Notes: generated by a model not told the origin, from the sequence alone. Positions 19,753 to 29,401 are shown, counted from the first letter of the stretch. The stretch is 64,000 bases of DNA from Citrobacter rodentium NBRC 105723 = DSM 16636 (GCF_021278985.1 NZ_CP082833.1:1-64000), one strand, 5' to 3'. Numbers and translations: made by a program.

Positions 19753-21051
19753 TTATTCCCCTTCCTGCCATAGTAGCTGCACCCCATCGTCTTCCACCGC
19801 CACGCCCTCATGGGTCACAAAAACCCCGGCTGCCGCAATCAAAGTCTCGCCATAGAACAACAGCGGCGTAGTGTCGCGTCGCCAGGGAGGAATCCCCAGC
19901 TCCTGCCAGATTTTCTTCAGCTTCCGCCCGCCGTGACGACCAACAATATGCAGCATTCCCGGCGCCTTAAAACGCAGGGTGACCGGCTCATCGTCGAGCG
20001 GCTTTCGCAGTTCGCCGCCCGGTATCAGCGCTGCCGTGCCAAGCCCGGCGGGCAGCCGTAGCGGCGTTTGCCAGTCCGCCCAGCGAAGCACCGTTTCACT
20101 CTGCCCTGGCCGGGATTTCACCCACCACAGCTGCCCCTGATAGCGGCGCACCTCATACTCGCCAAAGCACAGACAGGGCGAAGCGTCTTCCCGCGCCAGC
20201 GCCACCTCCTGCCAGATCCGCGCCAGACCATCGCGCGAAGGCATCGGCGCATTGCGCGCGGCCAGCCAGCGGCGAATTAACGCCGCGCGCCGTACATCGT
20301 GCATTGCCATTAATGGCGATAACCGTAACGTTCCGTTTGTCGTCATGCAGCCGGAAAGTTCTTCCGCCAGCAGTTCATCCAGCAGCGATTCCTGCTCCGC
20401 GCACAGCGCGGCGCTACGCGCCGTCGCTTGCGCAAAATGCGGCCAGCGCTGTTGCAAAAGCGGAAGCACGCGCAGGCGCAGGAAGTTGCGATCGTAGGCG
20501 TCGTCCTGATTACTTTCATCTTCGATCCAGCACAGGCTGTGCTCTCTTGCCCATTGTTCCAGCGCCGTTCGGCTCTGCGTCAGCAGCGGGCGAACGAGCC
20601 TGCTGTCGGCAAACGCCGAGACTTCAGCCATCGCGGACAGCCCTGCCGGACCGCTGCCGCGTTTAAGCGCCAGCAGAAACGTTTCGCACTGATCGTCAAG
20701 ATGCTGAGCGGTTGCCAGTATTTCGCCGGGCGCAAGCGCCTGGGCAAACGCCTGATAGCGCGCCTGCCTCGCCAGCGCTTCGATGCCCAGTCCTTCATCC
20801 GCCAGCTGCACGCGCCTGACCATCAGCGGCACCTGCCACCGCGCGCAGACAGCCTCACAGTGCGCCACCCACTCATCGGCGTGGGGGCTCAGCCCATGAT
20901 GGATATGAATCGCCCGCAGGCGAAGCTCGGGACGCAGCGCCCGCCATTGCACCAGCTGATGCAGGAGGACGGTGGAATCCAGACCGCCGCTAAAAGCGAC
21001 CAGAATCTGTGGCCGGTTAAAAAGCGACGTGTTGAGGGTAAGTGTTGTCAT
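19753..21051 (-). CDS. tilS: tRNA(Ile)-lysidine synthetase
   Basis: A 432-residue N-type ATP pyrophosphatase that converts C34 of the CAU-anticodon tRNA-Ile to lysidine, so that it reads AUA codons. The PP-loop SGGLDS is at 21-26. The HLDDQCETFLLALKRGSG segment is typical of the catalytic domain. The C-terminal substrate-recognition domains end in LWQEGE. Length equals E. coli. It lies just downstream of gloA2 on the same strand. Confidence 0.97.
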   Translation of the reverse strand: MTTLTLNTSLFNRPQILVAFSGGLDSTVLLHQLVQWRALRPELRLRAIHIHHGLSPHADEWVAHCEAVCARWQVPLMVRRVQLADEGLGIEALARQARYQAFAQALAPGEILATAQHLDDQCETFLLALKRGSGPAGLSAMAEVSAFADSRLVRPLLTQSRTALEQWAREHSLCWIEDESNQDDAYDRNFLRLRVLPLLQQRWPHFAQATARSAALCAEQESLLDELLAEELSGCMTTNGTLRLSPLMAMHDVRRAALIRRWLAARNAPMPSRDGLARIWQEVALAREDASPCLCFGEYEVRRYQGQLWWVKSRPGQSETVLRWADWQTPLRLPAGLGTAALIPGGELRKPLDDEPVTLRFKAPGMLHIVGRHGGRKLKKIWQELGIPPWRRDTTPLLFYGETLIAAAGVFVTHEGVAVEDDGVQLLWQEGE

Positions 21052-21112
21052 GGCGGTTACTTACAGTGACGTTGCCCGGCACGTTACCGGGCTATCGTCG
21101 CAATAACAAGTG

Positions 21113-21502
21113 TTACTGCTCATACAGTTCGAGCGGCAGACCATCCGGATCGTTGAAGAAAGTGAAGCGCTTGCCGGTGAAGGGATCGATTCGCACCGGC
21201 TCGCATTTGACTTCATGGGCTTCCAGATGGGCGATAGCCTGTTCAATATCATCGACGCTAAACGCCAGGTGGCGCAGACCGCAGGCTTCCGGTCGGCTGG
21301 GGCGCGGCGGTGGGAACGGAAATGAAAACAGCTCGATGACATATTGTCCGTTCAGCGCCAGGTCGCCTTTCCAGGAATCGCGCTCGGCCCGCCAGGCTTC
21401 ACTCAGCAGCGTAAAGCCCAGAATATCGCAGTAGAAAGCTTTACTTACCGCGTAGTCGGTCGCGATTATCGCGATATGATGTACCTGTTTGAGTCCCAGC
21501 AT
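21113..21502 (-). CDS. gloA2: Glyoxalase-fold protein GloA2 (YaeR)
   Basis: A 129-residue protein of the vicinal-oxygen-chelate/glyoxalase I superfamily. The start at 21502 (MLGLKQVHHIAIIATDY) matches E. coli YaeR; upstream in-frame codons have no support. Metal-ligand positions of the fold are visible (HH near 8-9, E in QYVIELFSF, H in GLRHLAF, E in PLELYEQ). The physiological substrate is not settled. Confidence 0.92.
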   Translation of the reverse strand: MLGLKQVHHIAIIATDYAVSKAFYCDILGFTLLSEAWRAERDSWKGDLALNGQYVIELFSFPFPPPRPSRPEACGLRHLAFSVDDIEQAIAHLEAHEVKCEPVRIDPFTGKRFTFFNDPDGLPLELYEQ

Positions 21503-21567
21503 AGCGTCATTGTCTCCGTTATTGGTTATCTGCACGTTACCCGTCCTGGCCGCATAAAGGCAAGCCG

Positions 21568-23706
21568 TCATATGTTTTTTAAGACACGTACGCGGTATAC
21601 GCCCTCTTCGTCCTGTTTCGCCCCGTGAATATCGGTTTCGAAGCCCGGATAGTGATGCCCCACCGAACAGAGCATCAGAAGAAAATCGAGTACCGCCCGG
21701 CTCTGTTCGGTGATCATTTCCCCTGGCATCAGCAGCGGCACCCCTGGCGGATACGGCAGGATCATATTGGCGGAGACGCGCCCGACCAGTTGATCCAGCG
21801 TCACGGTCTCTACGTCGCCTCTGATCTGCCGCTGCCAGGCCTGATGCGGTGTCATCATCATCTCCGGCAGCGTATCGAACGCGCGCAGCATGAGTCCGGG
21901 AAGATCGTGCTGGCGGATGAGCTTATGGATCCCCTGGGCCAGATCCTGAATACGCATGTTACGGTAGAAATCGGGATCTTCGGCGTACAGATCCGGCAAC
22001 ATATTTTTAACCCGCAGATTGAGATCGTAAGCGCGCTTGAATTCGGTCAGGCCGCGCAGCAGCCCCATCGCCCGGGTTTTATCAATGCCGATGCTGAACA
22101 AAAACAGCAGGTTATAAGGGCCGGTTTTCTCAACCACCACGCCACGCTCATCGAGGAATTTCGCTACCAGCGCGGCGGGAATGCCTTCGTCGCTCATGTT
22201 TCCCTGCTCGTCCATCCCCGGCGTCAGGATGGTGACTTTAACCGGATCGAGGAACATATGATCGTGGTCGGCGTCGTTAAACCCGTACCACTCCTCCCCC
22301 GGCGCGACAGGCCAGCATTCGGCGGCATCCACCTCTTCCGGCTGCCAGATATCGAAGAACCAGCTGTCAGACTCTTCCCGCAGACGCTGCACCTCTTTGC
22401 GGAAATGCAGCGCACGCTCCACCGAGCGGTTGATTAACCGTTTTCCGGGATTGCCGCGCAGCATCGCCGCCGCCGTTTCTATCGAAGCCACAATGGGGTA
22501 GCTCGGCGAGGTGGAGGTGTGCATCATAAACGCTTCATTAAAGGTGTCTTCGTCATACTCCCCTTTAATGTGAATCAGCGAAGCCTGTGAGAGCGCCGCC
22601 AGCATCTTATGGGTCGACTGCGTCTCGAAGATCACTTTACCCGGCACCCGCTCGCCGCTCATGCCGCTTTTTCCCTGATAGATGGGATGAAAATGAGTGT
22701 ACGGCACCCAGGCGGAATCGAAGTGGATCGACGGGACATCCAGCGTCTGCTTAATCCAGTTGGTGTTATACAGCAGCCCGTCATAGGTGGAGTTGGTGAT
22801 AACCGCATGAACCGGCCACTGCGCCTGCGGCGTTTCGGCGACCTTATTTTCTATGCTCTCGCGCGTGAATTCGCGTCGCGGAATGCCGCCGAGGATGCCA
22901 AGCGCATTGCGCGTCGGTTTCAGCCACAGGGGGACGACATCGCTCATCATCAGCAGATGCGCCAGCGATTTATGGCAGTTGCGATCAATCAGTAGCGTAC
23001 TGCCGGTCGGTGCGGCATACATCCCGACAATCTTATTGGACGTAGAGGTGCCGTTAGTCACCATATAGCTCTGCTCTGCGCCGAAGGTTCGGGCAATGTA
23101 CTCTTCCGCCTCCAGATGCGGGCCGGTATGGTCGAGCAACGAACCGAGTTCGGTGACCGAAATCGAAACGTCGGCTTTCAGCGTGTTGCCGCCAAAAAAG
23201 TCATAAAACAGGCAGCCTGGCGGACTTTTTTGATATGCGGTGCCGGCCATATGTCCCGGCGTACAGAAGGTATACTTCCCTTCCTTCACATAGGTGAATA
23301 ACGCTTTGGTAAAGGGCGGCGTAATGTTGTCGAGGTATTCGTCAGTGTACTGCCGGATGCGCGTGGCGATATCTTCCGCCTGCCCCAGCGCATACTCAAA
23401 GAACCATAGCGCCATGCGCATATCGTGTACGCTGACGTCCATCGTGGAATGGGTATTAATAAAGGCGTACAGCGGCAAATATTCGTTGAGCTGATTAATG
23501 TCGCTGCAAAGATCGAGACTGTACTCATCCCAGTCAAAAATCACGCCGCAGATTCGCGGGTTGTGTTCAATAAACTTCAGCAGATCGACGCTGTTTTGCG
23601 GCCAGATAATCTGAAACCCTTGCGCCTGCAGTGCGCGCTCAAGCTCCTTAATGGGTTCATCTTTATAAAAGACGCCATGGGGTCCCATAATGGCAATGAT
23701 ATTCAT
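21568..23706 (-). CDS. ldcC: Constitutive lysine decarboxylase LdcC
   Basis: A 712-residue PLP enzyme that decarboxylates lysine to cadaverine (E. coli 713). The start at 23706 (MNIIAIMGPHGVFYKDEPIK) follows a strong AGGAGG site. The N-terminal wing domain (to about 130), the PLP domain with Schiff-base lysine in ETQSTHKMLAALSQ (about 367) and the C-terminal domain are complete. The context accA...ldcC-gloA2-tilS is that of LdcC rather than acid-inducible CadA. No truncation. Confidence 0.97.
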   Translation of the reverse strand: MNIIAIMGPHGVFYKDEPIKELERALQAQGFQIIWPQNSVDLLKFIEHNPRICGVIFDWDEYSLDLCSDINQLNEYLPLYAFINTHSTMDVSVHDMRMALWFFEYALGQAEDIATRIRQYTDEYLDNITPPFTKALFTYVKEGKYTFCTPGHMAGTAYQKSPPGCLFYDFFGGNTLKADVSISVTELGSLLDHTGPHLEAEEYIARTFGAEQSYMVTNGTSTSNKIVGMYAAPTGSTLLIDRNCHKSLAHLLMMSDVVPLWLKPTRNALGILGGIPRREFTRESIENKVAETPQAQWPVHAVITNSTYDGLLYNTNWIKQTLDVPSIHFDSAWVPYTHFHPIYQGKSGMSGERVPGKVIFETQSTHKMLAALSQASLIHIKGEYDEDTFNEAFMMHTSTSPSYPIVASIETAAAMLRGNPGKRLINRSVERALHFRKEVQRLREESDSWFFDIWQPEEVDAAECWPVAPGEEWYGFNDADHDHMFLDPVKVTILTPGMDEQGNMSDEGIPAALVAKFLDERGVVVEKTGPYNLLFLFSIGIDKTRAMGLLRGLTEFKRAYDLNLRVKNMLPDLYAEDPDFYRNMRIQDLAQGIHKLIRQHDLPGLMLRAFDTLPEMMMTPHQAWQRQIRGDVETVTLDQLVGRVSANMILPYPPGVPLLMPGEMITEQSRAVLDFLLMLCSVGHHYPGFETDIHGAKQDEEGVYRVRVLKNI

Positions 23707-23747
23707 GCGTTCCTCCTGGAAAAACCTGAGGTAAGCATAGTAACAAT

Positions 23748-23772
23748 CCTGCCGGCGCACTGCACCGGCAGG
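23748..23772 (-). terminator. Hairpin between the chitinase gene and ldcC
   Basis: A perfect 8-bp stem, CCTGCCGG / CCGGCAGG, lies between the chitinase stop and the ldcC ribosome site. The minus-strand tail is ATTGTTAC, so it is a weak terminator or attenuator for transcripts entering ldcC. Confidence 0.5.
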
Positions 23773-23782
23773 ATTTTTCAGA

Positions 23783-25226
23783 TTACAGCGCCTTCCAGGC
23801 ATCGGCCCATGCAATACCTACGCCCGGTTCATAATAGACTGGGCTGGAATTGCACCATGCGCCTTCAGGCAGCGGTTTGCACTGATACAGTGCCCCGTTG
23901 TTATTCACAATATCGCCCGCAGACCAGCTGGTGGTGCTGTTCCACGCAGGATAAGTGATATCCTTACCTTCATCGGCGCCGGTTTTCGCTTTTACGTTCA
24001 GCGTATACTCGGTCGTGTCGACAAGGGTGCCGTCGCTCACCTTCAGGTTGACGACAAACTGGCTGTCTTTTGTCACGTCAGGCGCGTTGAAGATTACTAC
24101 CGCTTTGTCTTCGCCACTGATGGTTTTGCCATCCTGCGACATCCAGGTGTAGGTCAGTTTATCGCCGTTAGCGTCGGTAGAACCCGCCCCGCTCAGCGAC
24201 ACTTTGCTACCCGCTTCAACGGCGCCAATCGGTCCGGCAATATGCGCCACTGGCGCGACATTTTCAGCAGGAACAGGGGCCGGAGCTGGCGTCGTGTCTT
24301 CTTCCGGCTTACCGGAATCATCCACGATGGTGACGTTGAATTTTTTCTGCACGCACTTCGAGTAGTCGCCTTCCTTGAACGCGCTGAATGGCGTCTGATA
24401 ACCAACCAGCTGGCAGGAGTAGGTTTTACCATCCGGAGTGTCCGCGCTCCATCCCCAGTCCTCTTCCCAGTAGATAGGCAGAGCGCCAGCGCCGCCTTCA
24501 TCGAACTGCTTCATGTTCTTGCAGCCCAGAACTTCATCGTCCGCAATCGGCACCTTCAGGTAGTTCGCGAACTCTTTGTAATAGGTGATGCGGTTCAGCG
24601 ACTGAGCGTTTTCTTCCGCGCCGCCGCACTCAACGCCGCCGTTGATAATCTGAATACTGACGCCAAAGCCAGGGACCAGACCGTTTGCTTTATCGCGATC
24701 GTTAGGCTGCCAGGTGCCGTCAATCACGTGCAGCATGGAAGGTTTCGGCGGCTGTGGGTAAACAAAGAAGAAGACCGCGCTGGCGAGGTTCATCCAGGTA
24801 TCCGCCACCAGTTCAGGTTTATCCAGCAATGGACGGACATCGCCATACATCGCGTCGGAGAAGGGACCATAGTTGTAGTTGTAAGAGAGCTGCTTCGCGC
24901 CGCGACCAAAATAGCTCAGGTAGTCGCCGTCTTTATCTTTACCGCAAGGCCAGGTTTGTCCCTGCCAGATATCCGGGTTGCACTCGCCGTTATAGCCGCC
25001 TTTCTGCCCTTCAACCCAGCCGACTTCGCGCAGATAGACCAGCGCCTGACGCCACTCCGGAACATCACGCCAGCTTTCATGGCCGCCGGTTTCCTGGGCA
25101 AAGTGAGCAAACATGGTGGCCAGTGATTTACGGCAAATGGCATCGCTGTCGCGGCCATCGGTATAGGTACCGCATACCGCCGGGAATTTACCAATCGCTT
25201 TCAGAAAATTGGCATACGTATATTCC
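23783..25226 (-). pseudogene. GH19 chitinase, 3' fragment (interrupted by IS66-family element)
   Basis: This carries the catalytic, PKD and chitin-binding parts of a secreted chitinase whose 5' end lies at 27926-28248. The GH19 domain shows AHFAQETGGHE with the presumed catalytic Glu (about residue 150 of the rejoined protein) and YFGRGAKQLSYNYNYG. A PKD-like domain (PVAHIAGPIGAVEAGSKVSL onward, about 428-517) follows. The protein ends with a CBM5/12 chitin-binding module (WNSTTSWSAGDIVNNNGALY). Removing the element and one 9-bp repeat gives 1758 nt, exactly 586 codons. The insertion therefore cleanly breaks an otherwise intact 585-residue protein. Confidence 0.9.
25218..25226. repeat. Target-site duplication of the IS66-family element
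   Basis: GTATATTCC at 25218-25226 recurs at 27926-27934 directly outside the element ends. IS66-family elements normally make 8-bp duplications; the ninth base may be chance or shared with an end. Confidence 0.88.
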
Positions 25227-25256
25227 GTAAGCGGCTCGCCAGAACCGTATTGATAT

Positions 25257-26828
25257 TTACTGAGAGCTCAGATCAACTTTCCAGGGCAACAGATCGCGTA
25301 CCCGATTTGCCGGCCAGTCCTGGATATGCTCAATGACGTAACGCAGCCATTTTTCTGGCTCCACATTGTTCAGACGGCATGTGCCGATCAGCGAGTACAA
25401 CACCGCCGCATGTTCGCCACCGCTGTCAGAACCCGCGAACAGCCAGTTTTTCCGGCCTACGGCCACTCCCCTTAAGGCGTTCTCTGCGATGTTGTTGTCG
25501 ATTTCCACCCAGCCATTACTGCAGTACACGTTCAGGCTATCCCACTGTTTCAGCAGGTATGCGAACGCTTTTGCCGTATCCGAGTGACGCGACAGTGTTT
25601 TCATCTGAGTCTGTATCCAGTCATACAGTGACTGCATCAGTGACGCAGCTCTGGCTTTTCTTGCCGCCAGACGCTGTTCTGCTGAACATCCCCGGACTTC
25701 TGCTTCGATGGCATACAGTTCACCGATACGCTGCAGGGCTTCCGTGGTGATATCGGTTGGCGCTCTTGCATGCACATCGTGGATTTTTCTCCGGGCATGG
25801 GCCATACACGCGGCTTCCGTTATTCTGCCGGATTCGTATAACGCCCGGTAGCCACCGTAAGCATCGGCCTGAAGCACTCCGCTGTAACCGGACAGGTGAT
25901 TCTGTGGATGTATGCCTTTCCGGTCCGGGCTGTACGCGAACCAGACCGCCGGGGGCATCTGTGAACCGGCGTTACGGTCATCACGGACGTAGACCCACAG
26001 CCGGGCTGTCCGGGTTTTACCGCTGCCCGGCTCCTGGACCGGGACGGGGATATCATCAGCATGGACTTTACCGGGCATCAGCACATACTGGCGCAGGACG
26101 TCATACAGCGGCTCCAGCAGTTCAGCAACAGCACCTGTCCAGCGCCCCAGTGTGGCACGGCTCAGCTCCACTCCCTGACGACGGTATATTTCTGACTGGC
26201 GGTATAACGGCAGATGGTCTGCATATTTCCCGGTGACAACATGGGCCAGAAGCCCCGCTCCGGCATAACTGCGTGCAATGGGTTTTGAAGGTACTGGTGC
26301 CTGCACGATATGGTCGCACCGGCAACAGGCCAGTTTCGGACGTTGTGTTTCGATAACCTTAAAGGCGCTGCTGATAAGCTCCAGTTGCTCTGACACATCA
26401 CATCCCAGAGAACTGAGTTCACCACCACAGGCAGGACAGCATTCCTCTTCCGGCCGGATAACCCGGGTTTCACGGGGAAGTGAGGCCGGTAACGGTTTAC
26501 GGGCTGAAGACTGGCGCAGGGCGGATGGCAGTGCCGGGTCATATTGCTCACCCAGCGTTTCAGCCATTTCTTCCTGAAGTGCGCTGATTCTCTCCTGTGC
26601 ATCCTGTATCTGCCGTTCGGTTTTTGCGCGAAGTTTTTCTGAGCTTTTACCGAACTGCATACGTTGCAGTTTCGCAACCAGCGCCTTCAGCCGGTTGATT
26701 TCGGAAGCATAAGCCGCCACCCGCTGTGAGAGCAGGCGGTTGTATTCGGCCATCTGGCGGATGGTGTCCTGTTGCGTCTGCAACAGTGCCCGCAGGCGGG
26801 CGTTCTCATGAGCAAGTGAGGTGTCCAT
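25257..26828 (-). CDS. tnpC: IS66-family transposase TnpC
   Basis: A 523-residue DDE transposase. An N-terminal coiled-coil region (about 1-90) includes LQRMQFGKSSEKLR, followed by a zinc-finger-like region with CPACGGEL and CCRCDH. The catalytic domain carries the acidic residues of HADDIPVPV, LQADAYGGY and DNNIAENALR. The C-terminal IS66 motif is present (WLFAGSDSGGEHAAVLYSLI). Length is usual for the family. No frameshift seen. Confidence 0.95.
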   Translation of the reverse strand: MDTSLAHENARLRALLQTQQDTIRQMAEYNRLLSQRVAAYASEINRLKALVAKLQRMQFGKSSEKLRAKTERQIQDAQERISALQEEMAETLGEQYDPALPSALRQSSARKPLPASLPRETRVIRPEEECCPACGGELSSLGCDVSEQLELISSAFKVIETQRPKLACCRCDHIVQAPVPSKPIARSYAGAGLLAHVVTGKYADHLPLYRQSEIYRRQGVELSRATLGRWTGAVAELLEPLYDVLRQYVLMPGKVHADDIPVPVQEPGSGKTRTARLWVYVRDDRNAGSQMPPAVWFAYSPDRKGIHPQNHLSGYSGVLQADAYGGYRALYESGRITEAACMAHARRKIHDVHARAPTDITTEALQRIGELYAIEAEVRGCSAEQRLAARKARAASLMQSLYDWIQTQMKTLSRHSDTAKAFAYLLKQWDSLNVYCSNGWVEIDNNIAENALRGVAVGRKNWLFAGSDSGGEHAAVLYSLIGTCRLNNVEPEKWLRYVIEHIQDWPANRVRDLLPWKVDLSSQ

Positions 26829-26847
26829 ATCCTCACTTTACAACGGG

Positions 26848-27195
26848 TTATATGCGGATTCCAGCGCGTTCCGTTCGTTTCGGGTGCTTCCAGTTGATAC
26901 CTTCAAGAAGCATGGATAACTGAGCCGGAGTAAGGTGCACCTTGCCGTCACGGGTGACTGGCCAGATGAAGCGGCCCCGCTCCAGGCGTTTGGTGAAGAG
27001 GCACAGTCCGTCACTGTCAGCCCACAACACTTTTATCTGGTCACCCCGGCGTCCGCGGAAGATGAACAGGTGTCCGGAGAACGGGTCATCCTTCAGGACG
27101 TTCTGAACTTTTGATGCCAGGCCGTTAAAGCCATTTCGCATATCGGTGATACCTGCAACCAGCCAGATACGCGAACCTGCAGGGAGAGATATCAT
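26848..27195 (-). CDS. tnpB: IS66-family accessory protein TnpB
   Basis: A 115-residue protein of the IS66 Orf2 (TnpB) family, recognised by VAGITDMRNGFNGLASKVQ and GHLFIFRGRRGDQIKVLWAD. Required for transposition together with TnpA and TnpC in studied members, though its exact role is unclear. Its ATG overlaps the tnpA stop in the form TGATG, which indicates translational coupling. Confidence 0.95.
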   Translation of the reverse strand: MISLPAGSRIWLVAGITDMRNGFNGLASKVQNVLKDDPFSGHLFIFRGRRGDQIKVLWADSDGLCLFTKRLERGRFIWPVTRDGKVHLTPAQLSMLLEGINWKHPKRTERAGIRI

Positions 27196-27872
27196 CAGTG
27201 GCTGCTCCCTTTTATTTCGCGGATAAGTGTCTGTAATAACGCCGGCGTCAGTTTACCTTTAAGCCTGAGAGTTCCGGCCGGCAGAACCAGCTCACAACAC
27301 AGACTGTCGGACGGTGTATTTATCTGCTCTGGTTCCTGTGCGGGGGCCGGGATTTTATTATCCGGCTCCGGCGTTAACGTCACGGGAAGCAGTGCCGGCA
27401 TATTTTTTCCGGAAGGCAGCAGGCCACCTTTCCGGTATTGATGGCGCCAGTTGAAGAGCAGGTTATCGTTGATTCCGTTTTCCCGGGCGATCTGCGCCAC
27501 ACAGGCTCCGGGCTGCAGTGACTGCTCCACTAAGGCGATTTTAAACTCATAAGGGAAGTTGGGCCGCCGGGGACGTTTTTTTACCACGGGGGTTTCGGAT
27601 ATAACGGTGCTTTCAGGACGTACGACTGGTACCGTGGAAAATTGTCCGTAAAGGCAGGCATCAAGTTCCTGCTCCGACATGCCTGCGGGCAAAGGCCACG
27701 AAAGGCCAGCTCTCCGAAAGCGCACGAACATACTACAAACTGTTGATTTTGGTACACCCAGGCGACGTCCGGCCACAACCCGAGGTAAATGTTCTTCGAA
27801 GTGAAGGCGTAAAGCTTCAGTAATCCAGGTCCGGTATTCCATACGATAGTGTCCACTAAAAATGATGGACAT
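27195..27872 (-). CDS. tnpA: IS66-family protein TnpA
   Basis: The open frame has 225 residues. It starts at 27872, but an internal ATG at 27842 (MEYRTWITEAL) is an equally good start. Two helix-turn-helix-like parts are visible: HLPRVVAGRRLGVPKSTVCS near the N-terminus, and the IS66 OrfA-type FKIALVEQSLQPGACVAQIA in the middle. The C-terminal segment is CCELVLPAGTLRLKG. Probable DNA-binding partner of TnpC. Confidence 0.88.
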   Translation of the reverse strand: MSIIFSGHYRMEYRTWITEALRLHFEEHLPRVVAGRRLGVPKSTVCSMFVRFRRAGLSWPLPAGMSEQELDACLYGQFSTVPVVRPESTVISETPVVKKRPRRPNFPYEFKIALVEQSLQPGACVAQIARENGINDNLLFNWRHQYRKGGLLPSGKNMPALLPVTLTPEPDNKIPAPAQEPEQINTPSDSLCCELVLPAGTLRLKGKLTPALLQTLIREIKGSSH

Positions 27873-27925
27873 TATTTTTGTGGAGCCGGAGGAAACAGAC
27901 CAGACGGTTTAAATGAGACGCTTAC

Positions 27926-28248
27926 GTATATTCCGGCGCCCGCATCGGAAACAGGTAGTCCCAGTCCTGTTCGGAAATAATGTTTTCCACCCGCTTCACG
28001 TTCTCCGGGTTTGCCGCCCGACCCGGCTCAATTTTTTCGACTTCGCTGTTGGGAAGCGTCGCAATTGATGTTTTGACTGCGTTCATTAACGGAAAATCCG
28101 TCAATGCTTTCTCTTTGGCCGCCAGTTCACTGGCTTTGATAGTGTAAGGTTCGCTGCTGCTGAGCAAAGAGGCAGCCTGTGCGCCCGTTAAGCTGAACAT
28201 AATCCCTGCAGCCATGGCGCTTAACGCCATTTTTTTTCGCATTGCCAT
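27926..28248 (-). pseudogene. GH19 chitinase, 5' fragment with signal peptide
   Basis: This gives the first ~107 codons of the interrupted chitinase. The ATG at 28248 follows AAGGAG. A signal peptide (about 1-25, ending GAQAA) shows export. The fragment reaches FPMRAPEYT and then enters the element, where the frame stops almost at once. The continuing sequence YANFLKAIGKFPAVCGTY resumes at the other junction. The original gene sits between accA and ldcC, a place with no such gene in E. coli K-12. Confidence 0.9.
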
Positions 28249-28377
28249 ATCTATTCTCCTTGAGTGTTATTCTCCCGACCAGCTCGTACCTGATGGCTGG
28301 CCGTGGTCACAGTTTCAAGGACAACGGGCATGACCGCTCAATCATAACAGCTCATTGCGGCCTCATTTTTTTCTCAT

Positions 28378-28408
28378 ATAAAAAATGAGGCCGGATTATC
28401 CGGCCTCA
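28378..28408 (-). terminator. accA terminator
   Basis: A perfect 10-bp stem, TGAGGCCGGA / TCCGGCCTCA, is followed on the minus strand by TTTTT. It ends the long rpsB-to-accA block. Confidence 0.88.
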
Positions 28409-28429
28409 GAGAAAAAATGATGGGGTTAA

Positions 28430-29389
28430 TTATGCGTAACCGTAGCTCATCAGACGCTGATAACGACGGTTTTTCAGATCGTCAGTGCTCAGCACGTCGA
28501 GATCGGCAAGATCTTCCAGCAGCTGCGCTTTCAGGGATGCGGCCATCGCTTCCGGGTTGCGGTGCGCGCCGCCCAGCGGTTCCTGAATGATGGAGTCGAT
28601 GAGCTTCAGCTCTTTCAGTCGCGGCGCGATGATGCCCATCGCTTCTGCGGCCAGCGGCGCTTTATCCGCGCTCTTCCACAGAATAGAGGCGCAACCTTCC
28701 GGCGAGATAACGGAATAGGTGCTGTACTGCAACATATTCACTTTATCGCCCACGCCGATCGCCAGCGCGCCGCCGGAGCCGCCTTCGCCAATTACGGTGC
28801 AGATAACCGGCACACTCAGACGCGACATTTCACGCAGGTTGCGGGCAATGGCCTCTGACTGGCCGCGCTCTTCCGCGCCCACGCCCGGGTAAGCGCCCGG
28901 CGTGTCGATAAAGGTAACGATCGGCATCTTAAAGCGCTCGGCCATTTCCATCAGGCGCAGCGCTTTACGGTAGCCTTCCGGCGCCGGCATCCCGAAGTTA
29001 CGACGGATTTTTTCTTTTGTCTCACGGCCTTTCTGATGGCCGATGATCATCACCGGACGCCCCTCAAGACGCGCGATACCGCCAACGATAGCTTTGTCGT
29101 CTGCGTAGGCGCGGTCGCCGGCCAGTTCGTCAAACTCCTCAAACGCCAGGCGAACATAATCCAGGGTGTAAGGACGCTGCGGGTGGCGCGCCAGCTGGGC
29201 TACCTGCCATGCGCCAAGATCGGCGAAGATTTTACGCGTCAGCTCTACGCTTTTTTCACGCAGACGATGCACTTCTTCATCGATGTTAATATCCAGTTTC
29301 TCGTCCTGACGGCTCACCGCAGTCAGAGAATCGATTTTTGCTTCCAGCTCGGCAATCGGCTGTTCAAAATCAAGGAAATTCAGACTCAT
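28430..29389 (-). CDS. accA: Acetyl-CoA carboxylase carboxyltransferase subunit alpha
   Basis: A 319-residue subunit that with AccD transfers the carboxyl group from biotin carrier protein to acetyl-CoA, the first step of fatty-acid synthesis. It is the same length as E. coli AccA. Crotonase-fold landmarks are present (FIDTPGAYPGVGAEERGQSE and GEGGSGGALAIGVGD). It follows dnaE by 12 bp and is the last gene of the block, with a clear terminator behind it. Confidence 0.98.
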   Translation of the reverse strand: MSLNFLDFEQPIAELEAKIDSLTAVSRQDEKLDINIDEEVHRLREKSVELTRKIFADLGAWQVAQLARHPQRPYTLDYVRLAFEEFDELAGDRAYADDKAIVGGIARLEGRPVMIIGHQKGRETKEKIRRNFGMPAPEGYRKALRLMEMAERFKMPIVTFIDTPGAYPGVGAEERGQSEAIARNLREMSRLSVPVICTVIGEGGSGGALAIGVGDKVNMLQYSTYSVISPEGCASILWKSADKAPLAAEAMGIIAPRLKELKLIDSIIQEPLGGAHRNPEAMAASLKAQLLEDLADLDVLSTDDLKNRRYQRLMSYGYA

Positions 29390-29401
29390 AGTATTCCTGT
29401 A

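Larger units (their letters stand above)
25227..27925 (-). mobile_element. IS66-family insertion sequence, 2699 bp
   Basis: The left end GTAAGCGGCTCGCCAGAACC and right end (inward) GTAAGCGTCTCATTTAAACC are imperfect inverted repeats of the IS66 type. The element holds the three-gene set tnpA, tnpB, tnpC on the minus strand and inserts in the chitinase gene. Size and gene content resemble ISCro1 of Citrobacter rodentium, but identity needs an ISfinder comparison. All three genes look intact, so the element may be mobile. Confidence 0.94.

Noticed and set aside
23793..25114. Chitinase 3' fragment as an independent intact gene starting at the internal ATG 25114
   Set aside because: That ATG lies inside the GH19 catalytic domain and no signal peptide or ribosome site precedes it. 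The reading frame continues upstream to the IS junction.
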